Below are positions 51,982 to 64,000 of a stretch of 64,000 nt of DNA, piece by piece. How positions within the stretch are numbered: position 1 is the first letter of the stretch; every line of letters begins with the position of its first letter. Under the pieces are notes generated by a model. That model searched no databases. It was not told the origin of the DNA and saw only the letters and a program-made list of their open reading frames with translations. The stretch spans positions 36,873,608-36,937,607 of the forward strand of contig NC_088300.1 of assembly GCF_032854445.1 (NCBI RefSeq), read 5' to 3'. The translations under genes were made by a program, and so were the position numbers. The stretch comes from Liolophura sinensis. Its lineage: Eukaryota > Mollusca > Polyplacophora > Chitonida > Chitonidae.

Positions 51982-53044
51982 TGCTCAGGAATAAGTTGCC
52001 CAGCCTGTTAAGGCCTCGTCAAGAATTAATACAAGAACAACGGTGTTGACATTCAGACATTTGTGGCTGTCACCGACATCGTGAATGCTGGCTTGTATAA
52101 GCCTGGAACTCAAGACTGAAAGGTTTTGACCGGTGAATGACAAGTAAGCCTATAACTTGCCATTAATGACCCTGGATGGCTTCATTGACCTCTAATCATG
52201 TTCTAAAAAGGCATACATTTGTAAGAATAGCTGTGACACTGAATTAACTTCCGTTGGTTGTGGTTTTAGCACAAGCTGAAGTCGTTTCTCGCAAGAACTC
52301 GCATTTACAACGGATAGCATGTACCAAGTTTAGCGAATAGACACATAGAAACGGTTGTGCATGTGGTATTTGTGGTTGTCGTAGCGGAAGCAGATTGGTC
52401 GGGCTGCACATTGGACGCGTAGACTTAATCGAGCTGGACGACCATGCTGTTTTCCAGTGGGACTTCGCACATGTGGCCATAACAAGCATTAGTTTCACCA
52501 GAAGAGGATTTCTTACAAGGTCTCGGTATGATTGTCATGTTTTACCAGACGTCTGACACTGAACTATAAGAGCCGACCCGTCAGGGTATTAAGCGTATAT
52601 AACACACGCCACATTACCAAGGTTATTGTGCGAGTTGTCATCAAAGGTCTGGTTCTGTCTGTGTACTATAGCTTAGGCCAAGGGTTCAACTGATTGACCG
52701 ACGTGATCTGACCATTGTCCAGTGAATGTCCATTTGTGTCTGGCCGTCTGGGTCAGCCGTAAATAATACATGAGGCATGTGGTTCTTCGCGTAATACCTT
52801 CAGTACATTGCGCTAACTTGTTAAGTGTGCCAGAGTTTTATACACAATAATGCGTACAGATTATTGTTGACATGTCCTTATTCCCCCCTGACGCTTTGAT
52901 AGTCTAGCCTTTTCTGGCACCTGAGGTATACTGGTTCTACACCAGACAGCGAAATTTCATAATTTCTCTGCCTGTACACTGCCTGAGTTCTGACGTCTGT
53001 TTTATTAAGCAATCACAAATTGCGTATCTTCCATGACAATATTC

Positions 53045-53092
53045 GCCACGATATGGCTGAAATATTTCCGATAATCATTCATTCATTCCATG
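53045..53092 (+). mobile_element. Short SINE 3'-tail-like fragment
   Basis: GATATGGCTGAAATATTTCC, then GATAATCATTCATTCATTCC. A GGCTGAAATATT block followed by CATT repeats is a common end of molluscan retroposons as I remember them. Only this piece is present, so the assignment is weak. The sequence CATGACAATAT occurs on both sides (53032-53042 and 53089-53099), which could be a target-site duplication of 11 bases. Confidence 0.5.
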
Positions 53093-53468
53093 ACAATATG
53101 CGATGAAAACATACGTCACCATTTGTAAAACGGCAATAAGTGGTGGGCAAGGCTCTGTATGTGACCTTACACGAAATTCCTTAGACATCACATGTCTATC
53201 GCAGGGCCATATGGCAAAACATATAGACCGACTAAAATTTTACACCAATAAAATCCCCGTAGGCCTATATGTAAATAGGGAGAGCTAAATCTATGTTCTA
53301 GATACTGTGGTAAATAATTTCTGCTAGCTAATAGGTAAATTGGGGCCCATATCTAATTAATCGTTTGCTTATATACGTTCAGAATTTAGAGCCATCACAA
53401 ATGTCATGAAGCCCGTTTTACTTGTAAAAACTCTAAATAGCACCAGGCTTATTTAGCTTATGACGGCA

Positions 53469-53485
53469 TTTTTTTTTTTTTTTTT
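53469..53485. repeat. Poly-T run of 17
   Basis: Uninterrupted T tract with no recognisable attached element. Confidence 0.85.
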
Positions 53486-54275
53486 ACATTTTATTATGTA
53501 CTGTAATTATGCCTATGGTATGGTTAACATGTTATTTTCAGCCTGGATTACTTTTCCTATGAAGTACGTACGAATATAATAATTAAACGTTCCAAATATA
53601 CATTTCAGTCAAATCGTAGTTATGACGCTAACTGTTTTACTTACTTGATCCAATCTTGGTAAGGAAAATTTTGGAAAGTGTTCGATGTAATCTGTAGTTC
53701 GAGAATAATATGGTCATGGCTTTATGTAGTGCTATTCTACAATTTGCCAAGATTTCTAGTTTTGATCTGATTCAAATCTCGTCTGATGAATTCTGTTTTT
53801 CTACACACACCCACGGCGATGCCCTCTGTAACCTCATAACTTGCAATATTTTATAAACTGATTATCCGAGGCCTTGAGACACAAATGTGCAGTTGTATCT
53901 AGATGTGCCTGACCGCATATCCAGCGAAACATCGTGTAATACCCTCTCTGGTTTCCCGATCATCCGATAAAGCTGTTGGCAAATGCTCAACGAACATTCG
54001 GCGTTTGTTTTTGCCATTAATAAACCATTACGTGATGATGTTATGTGATATTGATGCCTTCGTTATCTACATGCATACCTATGGACTGAGTGTCTTTCAT
54101 TCACGGACTAAGAATTTGAACTTTGATATAGAATTCATGCCTGGAATATTCATTGTCTGCCCGGCATCATTGAAAACTGATGACCGCTTCTCTCTTGTGT
54201 GTTACCGGCTTTATTTCTTATTTGTATAATTTCTTACATACCTTTGTCTTCGCGAGTTAGTGTTAAACGTTGTTG

Positions 54276-54360
54276 TGGAAATGGATCTTGCGATTATCGA
54301 CTTGGAACGCCCTTTACGGACTACGAATGGTATAGGAATGTCGGACTTGACGCTTATATT
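54276..54360. repeat. Dispersed ~90-bp repeat, copy 3 of 3
   Basis: GAAATGGATCTTGCGATTAT, GACTTGGAACGCCCTTTACG, then GGTATAGGAATGTC and TTGACGCTTATATTT align with the copies at 24595 and 37579. It is the most diverged in its right half. Same orientation as the other two. Confidence 0.7.
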
Positions 54361-57300
54361 TAGAGGAACATGCTCGCTACTATCTGTATGGAGCGGCACC
54401 AGTACACACGGTATGCAGAAGATAAAAGTGTGGATTTAACTGGACCCAAGTTTCGTACAACTTTAGGGATATCCCATGACAGCAAACTTATGAAGTGACT
54501 CTGGTGTTTAGCGCGGCGCTTCTGAGGAGGACCCCAAGTGCTTTGTGAATGTGCCTTTGTCACAGCTGACGTGCCTTAGGGTAGAGTTGCTGAGTTAGAT
54601 GCGCCAGTTCCTTTGAGTCAAGTCAAGAGTTTGTAAGTCAAGTAGAATTTAGGAGATTACTCCCTCCCCCGAGCACCATGCCCTCTAAGGCAGATTTAGT
54701 TTCTTAACAGGTGCGAACACTCTGGCTAGAAACGAAGCGAGCATTGAAACAGACTGTGGAGTGGAGGTCCGGGATAGCGTTTGGCACCCAACAATCTGTT
54801 CAATAGGAATTCATGCGTACAGGATTGGAAGCTTTTCTTCTCCCTGTGATCAGGGTATCTTCTACCCGGGCCAATTCTCAGCTTTGCGCACCAAACGAGA
54901 GACGGACAGTTCAGACGTTTAGAGCCCTTATCGCTGAAGTTGTGATGTTAATATAGTTGAGTTTGATTACCTTTTCTAAATCCCATTCGTCAAAAGAGCT
55001 TAGTGACTCTGACATGCTCGCTAACAATAAGATTGCTCTTGAAATAAATCAAGAGTATCGAAGGCCTTTGTCCTCTCCTGTTAACACTAGGCCGGAATAG
55101 AATCAATACTTAAAAGATGCATTGTGAGAGAGAATTTAATTTTGGCAGGGTTTCCCCTTGAGTCAACGAAACAGACATCTGTAGAGCAGGTTTTAAAGGA
55201 AGATAAATAAACTGGTATAGAATCGCTTACAATAATCCACAATTTGAATTGATCACCTTGTCTGTTTTTGACAACTCAGGGTAACGAATCTACATGTAAG
55301 TCGGTCTTCGTCCCATATGAAGGCTCATTGTACAACCGCATCTAACTGTTCCATGTGGTGTACACGAGGAGACTCAAAGCATAACTTGTCAGGATGACCT
55401 AACATGATGTCGATAGCTTAGCCATTTGACGACCTGTTCCAATATATCTGCAATCTAATTACAGTCCGGTAGAATTTTCGATAAATTTCCAGTCATATGC
55501 GTTCAACAGCCAAATCTGTGAGCAGAGGATATGTGTCTTGGTTGTATTTCTTCCTTGGATCGAACATATTATGCCGCATCAGCTTCTGGTTTGAATTATC
55601 GTGTATGCTGCCTTGCAATAATATAGGGCGGCTTGCGTCTTGTCTCAGCTGAAGCTGTCTGTACTTGCTTTTTGAATGGAGCTGGCTTCTTGTATGGGTA
55701 TAAAACTGCCCTTGTGCCCATGTACTATGCGGTAATAAAGTCGTCCCCAGTCAACTGTAAAGCTACTGTTCTCACACACAGCACTTCACGACGACAGTAT
55801 CGGTAACGATTGCGGCCCCGTTGTAATTTTTTTCAGCATTTCTTTCTTATTGACGTGTTTGAGTTTCTCGTCACACGTGACTATCCTCAGATCATGCCTG
55901 GGCGCCATCTGTTCGTCTAATTCTAACGGAAAAACAAATATCCAATTCCTGCAATTAAATGAAAGTCCTCTTAACATTAGACTGTTATGTCTTATTACGG
56001 CTTTGTGTGTCGAATTTGTCGCCTCTCTGAGTCTTACAGCTTCTTCTGAGAACAATATCTTGTGTTTCAGATTTGATGTCGGCACGGTATTTATTCTTGG
56101 AGGTAAAAAAGGAAATGATCCTGTTGTTTGGGTCTATGCGTCGTAAGCGTCGTCTGTGGGTACAATACGAGTTTACATGTTCTAGCGAATATAGTTTGCG
56201 ATGTTTTCCTCGCCATTGTGATGACTTTACATCTATAGAAACTTTTCTAGGTCAGCAGTTCTCCGTTAGACCCAGTCCTGCACACAATGTCGGTTCTGTT
56301 CCACTTAAATTATGATTTCCTCTTTGACTTTTCTGTCCAAGAAAGGGTATTGCAACTGTGCTGGCCCTGTGATCAGTGTCCTTACCCCCTGAGATATGAA
56401 ACTTCTATTCACGGATCCGGGGAAGCGGGCTATCATAAAGCCTGGACAAATATCTCACTCCATCGACTACGGGAAGATCGACCCCTTTCCCACCATGGCT
56501 TTCCTCATTATAATTCCTTCTATTTATTCCCTCCGGTTTTGAAAGAGCTTCTGTGTGATTGATCTGAATGACTAAGAGTTGCCTACGATAAATTAGACCA
56601 TATCCCCTCATTCTCCTAGGAGGCAACCCCTCTTCTCCCACCCCATAATGAAAACTCAACTGTGCTATCTGGAGCACTCAGCTTTGATGTTTCTTGCGTC
56701 AAAACTTTGTTGTTAGCTTTAAATTCCAATGTCTTATTGTGTTTACGACTGTGGTTTATTTCATGAATTTCGAACTTTTATGTCCTCTTAGAAATAATGT
56801 ACCCATATATTTTCTATTTCTCTGACACGCTTGACTCGACAAAGTAAAAGCAATTATCACTCCAATTTTTCTTCCGGCCGTTATAATATTTGCACAGGAA
56901 AAAGGAAAGGGATTTTTTTTATTTCTCTTTTGACGGTTAGGTTATTATTTGAGCTGATGACGGTTCGCCTCCGTGAAATTAGTCTCGGCAATAAAACCTT
57001 GTCATTGCAATTCTCTAGTTATAACATCCTCAATTTCTCGGGGTGCCAGCTTGTGTGACGTTACATTATCTCTTTGCCCGAAATAATCACTTTGCGTTGG
57101 AAGTGGCCGTTTTCTATATTCCACGCTGAGTGAGTAGTGGTCACGTGCAAAGAGACCAGGCAATACTTGCCTTAAACATTCCATTACAAAGGGGAGAATG
57201 AATCAGCCATAGCGTTCAATCACTTCTGTCAGTAGGGAGACGAAGTTGGTTAAGACGAATTGTCACTTTGTTGAATACTGCTGTTCTCAATTGCTCAGAA

Positions 57301-58320
57301 TTTCCCCCGACACGACAATTGCACCCTCTGTGGACATTGACTTTGATTACATCGGCCCAATGGACCACTGATCAGGATATATTGTCACCTTGCTGGTCAT
57401 GTGAGGGAATGTCTCTACCTCAAGCCGGGGGACACTATGACAATTCTCTTTATCTAGGACCCGAACTTACTCACTGGAAGATAACATCCTGAAACTAGCT
57501 CGTGTATATCATGGTTTAATGTATTGCAATTATTATATTCTTGTAGCGAACCACTGAACGTCATTATGGTAAATTCAGTATCAGTTATTTCAAAATACAT
57601 TCAAGAGTCAATCACTGAAGAATTCCGCTGAAACCGTACGCAATGTCTTACAGAGATCGCAAAATCTGTCATTGCCGTATTATGATCTGAAATCAACCAA
57701 GCATTATGTGCAGCTTTAGAAAAAAAATATGGTACATAACAAAGTATGGCTGTATTCTTAATGTCTGAAATAAATTGATCATACATGGTGACCAAATCAA
57801 CCGAGATGCAGTGATGACAAGATTTCTGACTTTGATGCTGCTTTGTTATCTAAGTTGCATGACTCTGGTTTATTTTCTTCCAGCGGATATTGCTTGGAAT
57901 ACTCTACTATCCATAATACCTAGCTTAATCTTCTTAAACAAAGGTGCCTGGCTTTCGCCTATATTTCAATGAGCCGTAAGAGCCAGATAGGACAGTCAAA
58001 TGTCTCCATATACGCTTTGCAATTGGATTCAAGTCTTGAGCGCAGGGCAAATTTCCGCATCGCCGGGAAGATGCCGAGTTAAAACCTTTTACACCAACGC
58101 CGCTTTATAAATTATTCAACTAAAGCAAAGGCAAACACACTAACTAGTGTTAGTTCAGCATGTCGTTGGCCAATTTGTGTTTTCTTCATAATTTCCCTTC
58201 GTTGACGGTGGTTTGGTTTTGCTGACCTACTGGCTTCCCTTGTAGCGGGCTCACCTTATACGGTTTCGTTTAAATCCCTCCGTCTGACAGGCATAGTCAA
58301 CTGTTTCGCTTAGCATTATT
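54361..58320. other. Non-coding stretch, no gene seen
   Basis: Unique sequence. A segment at about 55786-56146 is open on both strands (99 codons minus, 98 codons plus), neither with a recognisable domain. No RNA gene or further repeat is evident. Confidence 0.5.
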
Positions 58321-58413
58321 CACCTGCTGCAGTGGGCCTATACACCTGCTGCAGTGCGCCTATACACCTGCTGCAGTGCGCCTATACACCTGCTGCAGTT
58401 GGCCTATACACCT
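58321..58413. repeat. Four-copy 22-bp tandem repeat
   Basis: The unit is CACCTGCTGCAGTG plus (G/C)GCCTATA. Four units of exactly 22 bases fill 58321-58408, and a partial CACCT follows. Differences between units are one or two bases. Each unit contains the palindrome CTGCAG and an E-box-like CACCTG. Confidence 0.95.
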
Positions 58414-58805
58414 TACCGATTACGAGCATTGTGGGCGGGATGCCATCTGCATGTAATCTTTTAAACATGTAAGATGCTGGTTATATTTGGTATCCCCTGA
58501 GTGTCGATAGCCGCACCACTCGTAGATTGCCAGCACAAGGGATCGATTCCGTTGCTAGGATTTTTTGTATTACCAGGACGTGTGTTACATGACGAAGTGC
58601 CATCGTTGCTGGGGTTCCGTTCTATATACATCTAAGTATAGAATGAGTTAACCCTGGTTCTGTTTCTGGTCAGGCGTTACTTGACATGTTTTAAGAAGAA
58701 CTTTGCCCTTCAATGATGAAGATAGCGAATGTGAGTTAACACACGTAATTACATCAACTTAATATTGTTTGGCGTCAAAAAACCCCACAGTTTAAAGTTG
58801 AGTTC

Positions 58806-58890
58806 ACTTAAGACTCCTTTAAGACTTCAAATTACACTAACCTATATCTTAAGACGCCCTTAAGACTTCAAGCCACACTAGCCTATAAAA
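58806..58890. repeat. Imperfect two-copy tandem duplication of ~43 bp
   Basis: ACTTAAGACTCCTTTAAGAC followed by TTCAAATTACACTAACCTAT repeats as TCTTAAGACGCCCTTAAGAC followed by TTCAAGCCACACTAGCCTAT. It has no coding link. Confidence 0.8.
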
Positions 58891-59069
58891 TGAATTTTGT
58901 TGAAGGTGAGTGTCCTTCCAGCGGTAACGCGCACTCTTAGACAGACCAGGCCGGTCCTTCTTAATTGTGATGACCCACAGCCGAAATAGTGTTAAGGCTA
59001 CTGGTTATAAAGACCCATACGCAAATCTTTAAAATCATACACAACAAGTACTGGTCGATCCAAAGCCAG

Positions 59070-59175
59070 CATAGTATGACTGGGTGATGAATCATGTCTG
59101 GTGTCTTCGGCATGACGTTACTGTGAGGCAGCACTGCAAATGCTTCGGTAAGCAGACACCGTCATGATATGAATA
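59070..59175 (+). mobile_element. SINE family B fragment, plus strand
   Basis: ATGACTGGGTGATGAATCAT, GTCTGGTGTCTTCGGCATGA and TGAGGCAGCAC match the complement of the CCGAAGACACCATACATGAC region in the 9321-9578 copy. It lies in the opposite orientation to the other SINE copies in the window. The shared 3' TCATATGACGACGA block and a tRNA-like head are not recognisable, so it is an internal fragment. Confidence 0.65.
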
Positions 59176-62100
59176 TAGCGTATCATAATATTTTGGGAAG
59201 CGAGATTGAACAACAAAAAAACAAGCATGCACACAGAGAGCGCGCTCTGCGGTTGAAAATCCTTGTCGCATGTTGAAAAGTTCGTCATTTACTTGCCAAA
59301 GGCTGATAGTTTACTCCAGGTATTTTGATTTTGTCAAACTGACTGACTTATAAAACTGGAAAATTCATAAGCACGGCGTTAAATACTAATCAATGAGTCA
59401 GTCCGAACCAATACATCACCTGGAGTAAAACAAATGTTCGGATCATTGTGAAGATCACGGATATTGTCGGGTGTTTTATGTTCCACAGAAATGTTTTTAG
59501 AATTTTTGAACCGCTTTCTTCTCAAGGGTTGGGCGTGAGCGAACTAGCAGAGCGTTCGGGATTTCCAGAGTGCACAACGGGTTTTTGTTCAGTTCCAGCC
59601 AGCTCTCGTGGATGCTGCTCGCTGCGTAGGCCTCGCCCTTTGAACACCTTCCATAGCCTGAGCAATAATTATACACTATTAATCTAAGGCTCGTTTCGTT
59701 GCGCAGAGAGAAACCTGATTAAACTGGTTAAATCGTAAACGAGATTTCTGCCAGATCCGAGAAGTTCTGCTGTTTGGACGGTTGCTCTATGCCTCTGGCT
59801 TTATTTTTTATCTCGCCACGTGCCAATTACATGGGTTGATTAGCTCTTCGTCTTAACTCTGTGTTCAAATAAGTCCGGCGGTTGAGAGCGGCCGCAGGTC
59901 CTAACAGGCTGCCAGGGTCAGAGCTGTGACCCGACTTTTTGTCAATGAACGAATTGCATGATTGTTGCGTCATGGTTTAAAGTCTCTTGGGCGTATTTTG
60001 AGTGCGAAGTCAAAATCCTTTATAAATATTTGACATCTGCCATTCTGCGGTATTTATTTGTCGCTGCTTCCAAACGCCACTCTGATAAAGTCGATGCCAT
60101 AGGTGAAAATGGAGAGTTAATTGAGTCAGCCTATCGTAATTTTGCTCATATATATTTTAGACTCTATAAGCTACACATCATTTGTCAGTTCAGACAAGGG
60201 CTTAGAAACCATCTTGTTGCAACTGGTACGTTCTAGCTGACATGTCATCACATGGGACATGTTTATTTCTGTTCACACAAGCTGTGGAGAAAACTGGACA
60301 TATCTCTATATTCTGTCGAGTTGAATTATGGTGAGTAGACATCCTAGGCGATTGTAGACTAAGATGTCGGTCGCCAAAAGTGGAACCTCTGTGGAATATT
60401 TCGTAGTTGCGGTATATAGCGGCAACATGAATCAATTTTCGACGATAAAACACATACTAGTGTAAATTGTATGATTTGCTTCGGTTGTAGTAGAGGAAAA
60501 AACACACTGACTGGCCGGAGCATCCTGAAGTGTATCAGCCAGGCGAAGGTGTTGATAGATGTCCAATGCCCTCGGAAGACGTGTCGAGTTTGCACGTGTC
60601 AAGGGATTACACAAAAAATGATATATTCGCGCAGGGTCCGTAATCTGACATTGTTTTTTCCGCCCAGAACGTGTGGAGTGTAATCAATCTGGATGATTGC
60701 CGGTGGGATGGTTAACACCATGGGACGGGGACTAAGAAACGGATCGGGGTGATTACTGTCGGTGATCAGTGGATAAGGCAGCACGCTCGATGCTGGTAAG
60801 AGACCTCGTCTCGCCCGCTGACCAGTTCGATTGTGGTACTTCATCCCTACTCTATTACCAACTTCCGCTGGTGCATTCTGGGCCACGGGCAGAGCGGTCC
60901 AGTGAGCAATACATCAGCCACTGGTAATGGCTCTCGGCAATAAAAACACACTCCAACGCTTTTTGCGCTCCTTTGTTAGTTGGTGACGGTGATTTATTTG
61001 CCCTCCTCACACTACCGAGTGACTTAGGGACCGGCCTCTCGCTCTGGGTCCCCATTACCTGTCATTAACGACCAGATAGATCATAAGCCACGAGGGTCAG
61101 TCCCCGTCCTGGCCTGACCGTGCGAGTCTAATTTATGTTCGGCTAAAATACCAAAGGCTGGTCAAATTATAGCTCCGGAGGAAATTCCACTTCCGAGCCC
61201 GACTTTTCACCCGCAAATAGCTGACCAGTGAATGCCATCATATGCCCGTGTGTACACATGCTTATATATAACGTTAAGAGAATGGCTTCGGGACAGAGAC
61301 TCGCCTTGGCATTTTCCGGGGTGTCAGTGTAGACTCATGCTGATAATTGTGTGTGACGTAACTCCGTGACATTTGGTTACGCTCGAGGCTAATGTAGGAA
61401 GTGACAGCCCATAAGACATGTGTACAAATGTTGGCATGGATATAAGCTGCAAATGATAGCCATGCTTTAACAGGAAAAATGACGGAAGAGACATACATCT
61501 TGGTGTCAAAACAGTATGTATACGTATATTCGCACAGTTGTGTTAAATCAGTTTATAACAAGTACATGGCAATATTTATTGATCCAGTAGGAGGAATCAT
61601 TTCACTGAATACGTTATTTACCTAGAAACTTTTTGAACTGTTACAATGTTGTATTCTCCACCGTGGCTCTTGGCTGCCTCAGATCCTCTACACATAGGGT
61701 GGTTCAACCCGGGGAAAACTTGATTTACTTGGAAGTCATAGGGACAATATACGAAATGGCTTACATGTACTATTACAAGAATGACAGAACTGATATTGTG
61801 CTGGAAATGATTCTTTAATGACTGTTTTCGTGAATGAGTTCTGTGCGATAAGCAAAGTTAGCCTTTTGAAAACAGAATATGTAAACTGTTTGTTGTTTGC
61901 CCTCTGTGTTGACGAAAAGTACTAGCTAGCTTCTTCAGCGCTTCTGACTGACGTGGTAGAAAGTTCAGCTTGCGACTTTACCACAAATAATAACGGGTTC
62001 AAATTATTTGTATTATAAATCAGATAAAGGTGCGCTCAGTACATTGGGGGTTATTGCCAGCAGATCAATAATATATATATAATATTTGGAACAAATAAAA

Positions 62101-64000
62101 ATTTGTGCATACGGCAATTTAAAAATTTGGGAGAATGAAAATGGCGCTAATTTCCTGCTCGGCGGAAATTGCATGAACGCCCTTTTCAGCTGCCGCTCCC
62201 AGCTGTTCCAAAACGTCTTCGTTAGTTTTGTGTACAGGATAGTTGTGCAAAAAGTCTTACACTTCAGAACAAGTTTGTTGATTTAAGAGAGATACGTTGA
62301 ACGGTTTGCCTTTGCCAGCACGCGCAACTGTTGTCACTTCCGCGGAAGAGACTGTCCTTTGAAGATGGGTAGATGGTTTGCTTGCCACGTTCATGTGGAG
62401 AGCCGTCAGTTGTGGGACCCTGTCCAAGGCTCTTCGCCCGGAAGACAGCTGACACGCAAGTACGTGTTGCGCGAATAACGCGAACAACGCACCCTTCACA
62501 GTTTATCTAAAGATTTACTCATGACAAACAAACTACTCCCGAGTCGCCAGTTTCTGTTCGCACACCCCAACTCAGTGTTCCTTCAAGTTCTATTCGTCAC
62601 TGTCTACACGTCTCGTATTGTTAAGCTCGTAACATCTCCAGACAGATCACAAACAAAACGTCTTATGCAATCAATCATCGCTGTTGTTATGAGAGCAGCC
62701 TTCGTCGGGGATATGTTACAGGGAAACAATATATGCACAGATCCCGTAGATTTCCCCTTGTGCAAACAGTGCTGGATGGAAAGATGTCCCTTATTTTCAC
62801 CATCATTTTCCAGGTATCTAACGTTGCCATACATGGATCCGCTCTGCGGTGATTGTGGTTCAGTGCTCATCGTCATCTTCATGTCTACAAGACCTGTCTA
62901 AAATCTAGTGCTGATTTAGTTTTCCAGGTGATACCAGCAGGTTACGGTACCGCGCTCATTTCATTATGCTGATAGCTACCAAGCGCCAATATTGTAATTG
63001 CTAGTGTTTAAACTTTGAATGATGAACGTCTTTCCGTAGATAGAAATGACTAGAATATGAAGGTGGGGCTTCATCAGGGCGATTTTCTGATCGTCTTGCC
63101 GCTGGTCTAACTTTTCCAGGCTTGCAAGTAAATCTTGAAGAGGATTCCAAATAACTTCCCCCTGAGATACCAGGTATGGACATGATATACGGTGGAAGAT
63201 TTTAGCCAGGTGTAATGGGGGCAGTATAAGAAGGTTATCAAATTTAAGATGTTACCTGAAGAAAGGTTCATAAAAGTTAACTATTGCCAAGAAAGCATAA
63301 TCAACGTGACAGCCAGACTAACACTGTTTATAACCATCTGAAAGGAAAGTTATTTTTTGTTTGTTTTAAACTCATTCTAAATATGGACCGCATGTAAACA
63401 TTTTCACAGTAACGTGATGCTGTTTTGAGCAAACTGTACTTCAAGTCTGACAAAAGTCCGACAAATGCATTATGTATCCGGTCTGGATAGTATGCTCGTA
63501 CTTCTGGAATCTGATGTGGATTTCTTGCGGAATTGCTTAAAGTTTTGACATCTAATTATCTCTTACGTATACCTATGGTATTATTTGATTCCCATATATT
63601 TAGTACTTGAACTGAAGCTAAATATTATTGATGCTGCAGATATTGATTTTGAGATCCTTTACTGGTTGATGTGTAGTAGACGTTAGGTTTGGGATGTGAT
63701 GAGAATGAGTGGGTAATATGGCGAAATTGTGGTACCAAATAAGGAATTTTCAATTAAGTCTTTTAGAAAAGACGGCAATATGTATTCTAGAATGAATGAT
63801 GGGCACGATGCTTTTGCAGTAAGAGGGAAATACCTGGTAAAGGTACAACTAGGTAACATGCTTCCTCGTCGTGTCGCGTGCACAACCAAGACATTCGGTG
63901 ACTGATCAGTACTTAATTGCACGACTTGTTTCTAACGTCCCTGAAGCCCAGATAGTTGTGGTTGATCCTAAAGGACTCGGTGGGCGGTAGATCGGACTGC
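59176..64000. other. Non-coding stretch with one GC-rich island
   Basis: No gene is supported. The GC-rich island at 60840-61220 is listed separately. The longest frame, 62521-62901 plus (126 codons), is overlapped by a 92-codon minus frame and shows no recognisable domain. The sequence runs off the window edge without a feature. Confidence 0.5.
60840..61220. promoter_or_regulatory. GC-rich island with clustered developmental-type motifs
   Basis: The segment holds CAATAAAA (60938-60945, Cdx/Hox-like), CCTTTGTT (60970-60977, Sox-like) and TGTCATTAA (61060-61068, TGIF/Meis plus homeodomain-like). It has no consistent open frame. A cis-regulatory role is inferred from composition and motif clustering and would need conservation data to support it. 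Confidence 0.25.

Larger units (their letters stand above)
51993..54275. other. Non-coding stretch with a repeat tail and poly-T
   Basis: Unique sequence apart from a small SINE-tail-like piece at 53045-53092 and a T17 run at 53469-53485. No gene is supported. Confidence 0.55.

Noticed and set aside
58537-58552. GGGATCGATTCC resembling a B box
   Set aside because: No matching A box, no cloverleaf and no SINE body downstream.

Overview
This window looks like a gene-poor, moderately AT-rich stretch of a metazoan nuclear genome, most likely a mollusc or another lophotrochozoan. The best evidence is its interspersed repeats. There are tRNA-headed SINEs whose bodies carry blocks I associate with molluscan genomes (near CAGTCATATGACGACGA, GCTGAACGCCAAGCGAG and TTTACGCCGTACTCAAGAAT), plus the 3' end of a jockey/CR1-type LINE. 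Species assignment is not possible from this sequence alone. There is no operon structure, no ribosome-binding-site-led gene series, and no CRISPR array, rRNA or functional tRNA gene that I can see.

No intact protein-coding gene could be supported. Open frames are short, often overlap on opposite strands, and about match what non-coding DNA of this composition gives by chance. The only recognisable protein homology is a truncated, frameshifted LINE reverse-transcriptase C-terminus at 19950-20773 (minus strand).

Layout: 1-9.6 kb is unique DNA with three SINE copies (3461-3780, 4881-5130, 9321-9578). 9.6-19.7 kb is featureless AT-rich DNA. 19.7-21.1 kb is a roughly 47-bp tandem array with the LINE inserted inside it. 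22.7-23.1 kb is a full-length SINE. 24-34 kb has a few GC-rich islands that could be promoters or enhancers (about 26.0-26.3, 30.9-31.3 and 31.8-32.1 kb). 34.6-35.7 kb is a repeat that contains a 13-copy, 34-bp minisatellite between divergent duplicated flanks. 43.4 and 51.8 kb hold copies of a second SINE family. 46.2-47.3 kb and 60.8-61.2 kb are further GC-rich islands. 58.3-59.2 kb has two small tandem repeats and a plus-strand SINE fragment.

One dispersed repeat of about 90 bp was found only by comparing the window with itself. It occurs three times (24.6, 37.6 and 54.3 kb) in the same orientation. Overall the window reads as an intergenic region or a very large intron, possibly a regulatory gene desert. 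No new multi-gene system is visible. The most interesting structures are the LINE nested in a two-variant tandem array, the minisatellite inside a duplicated repeat, and the three-copy repeat.
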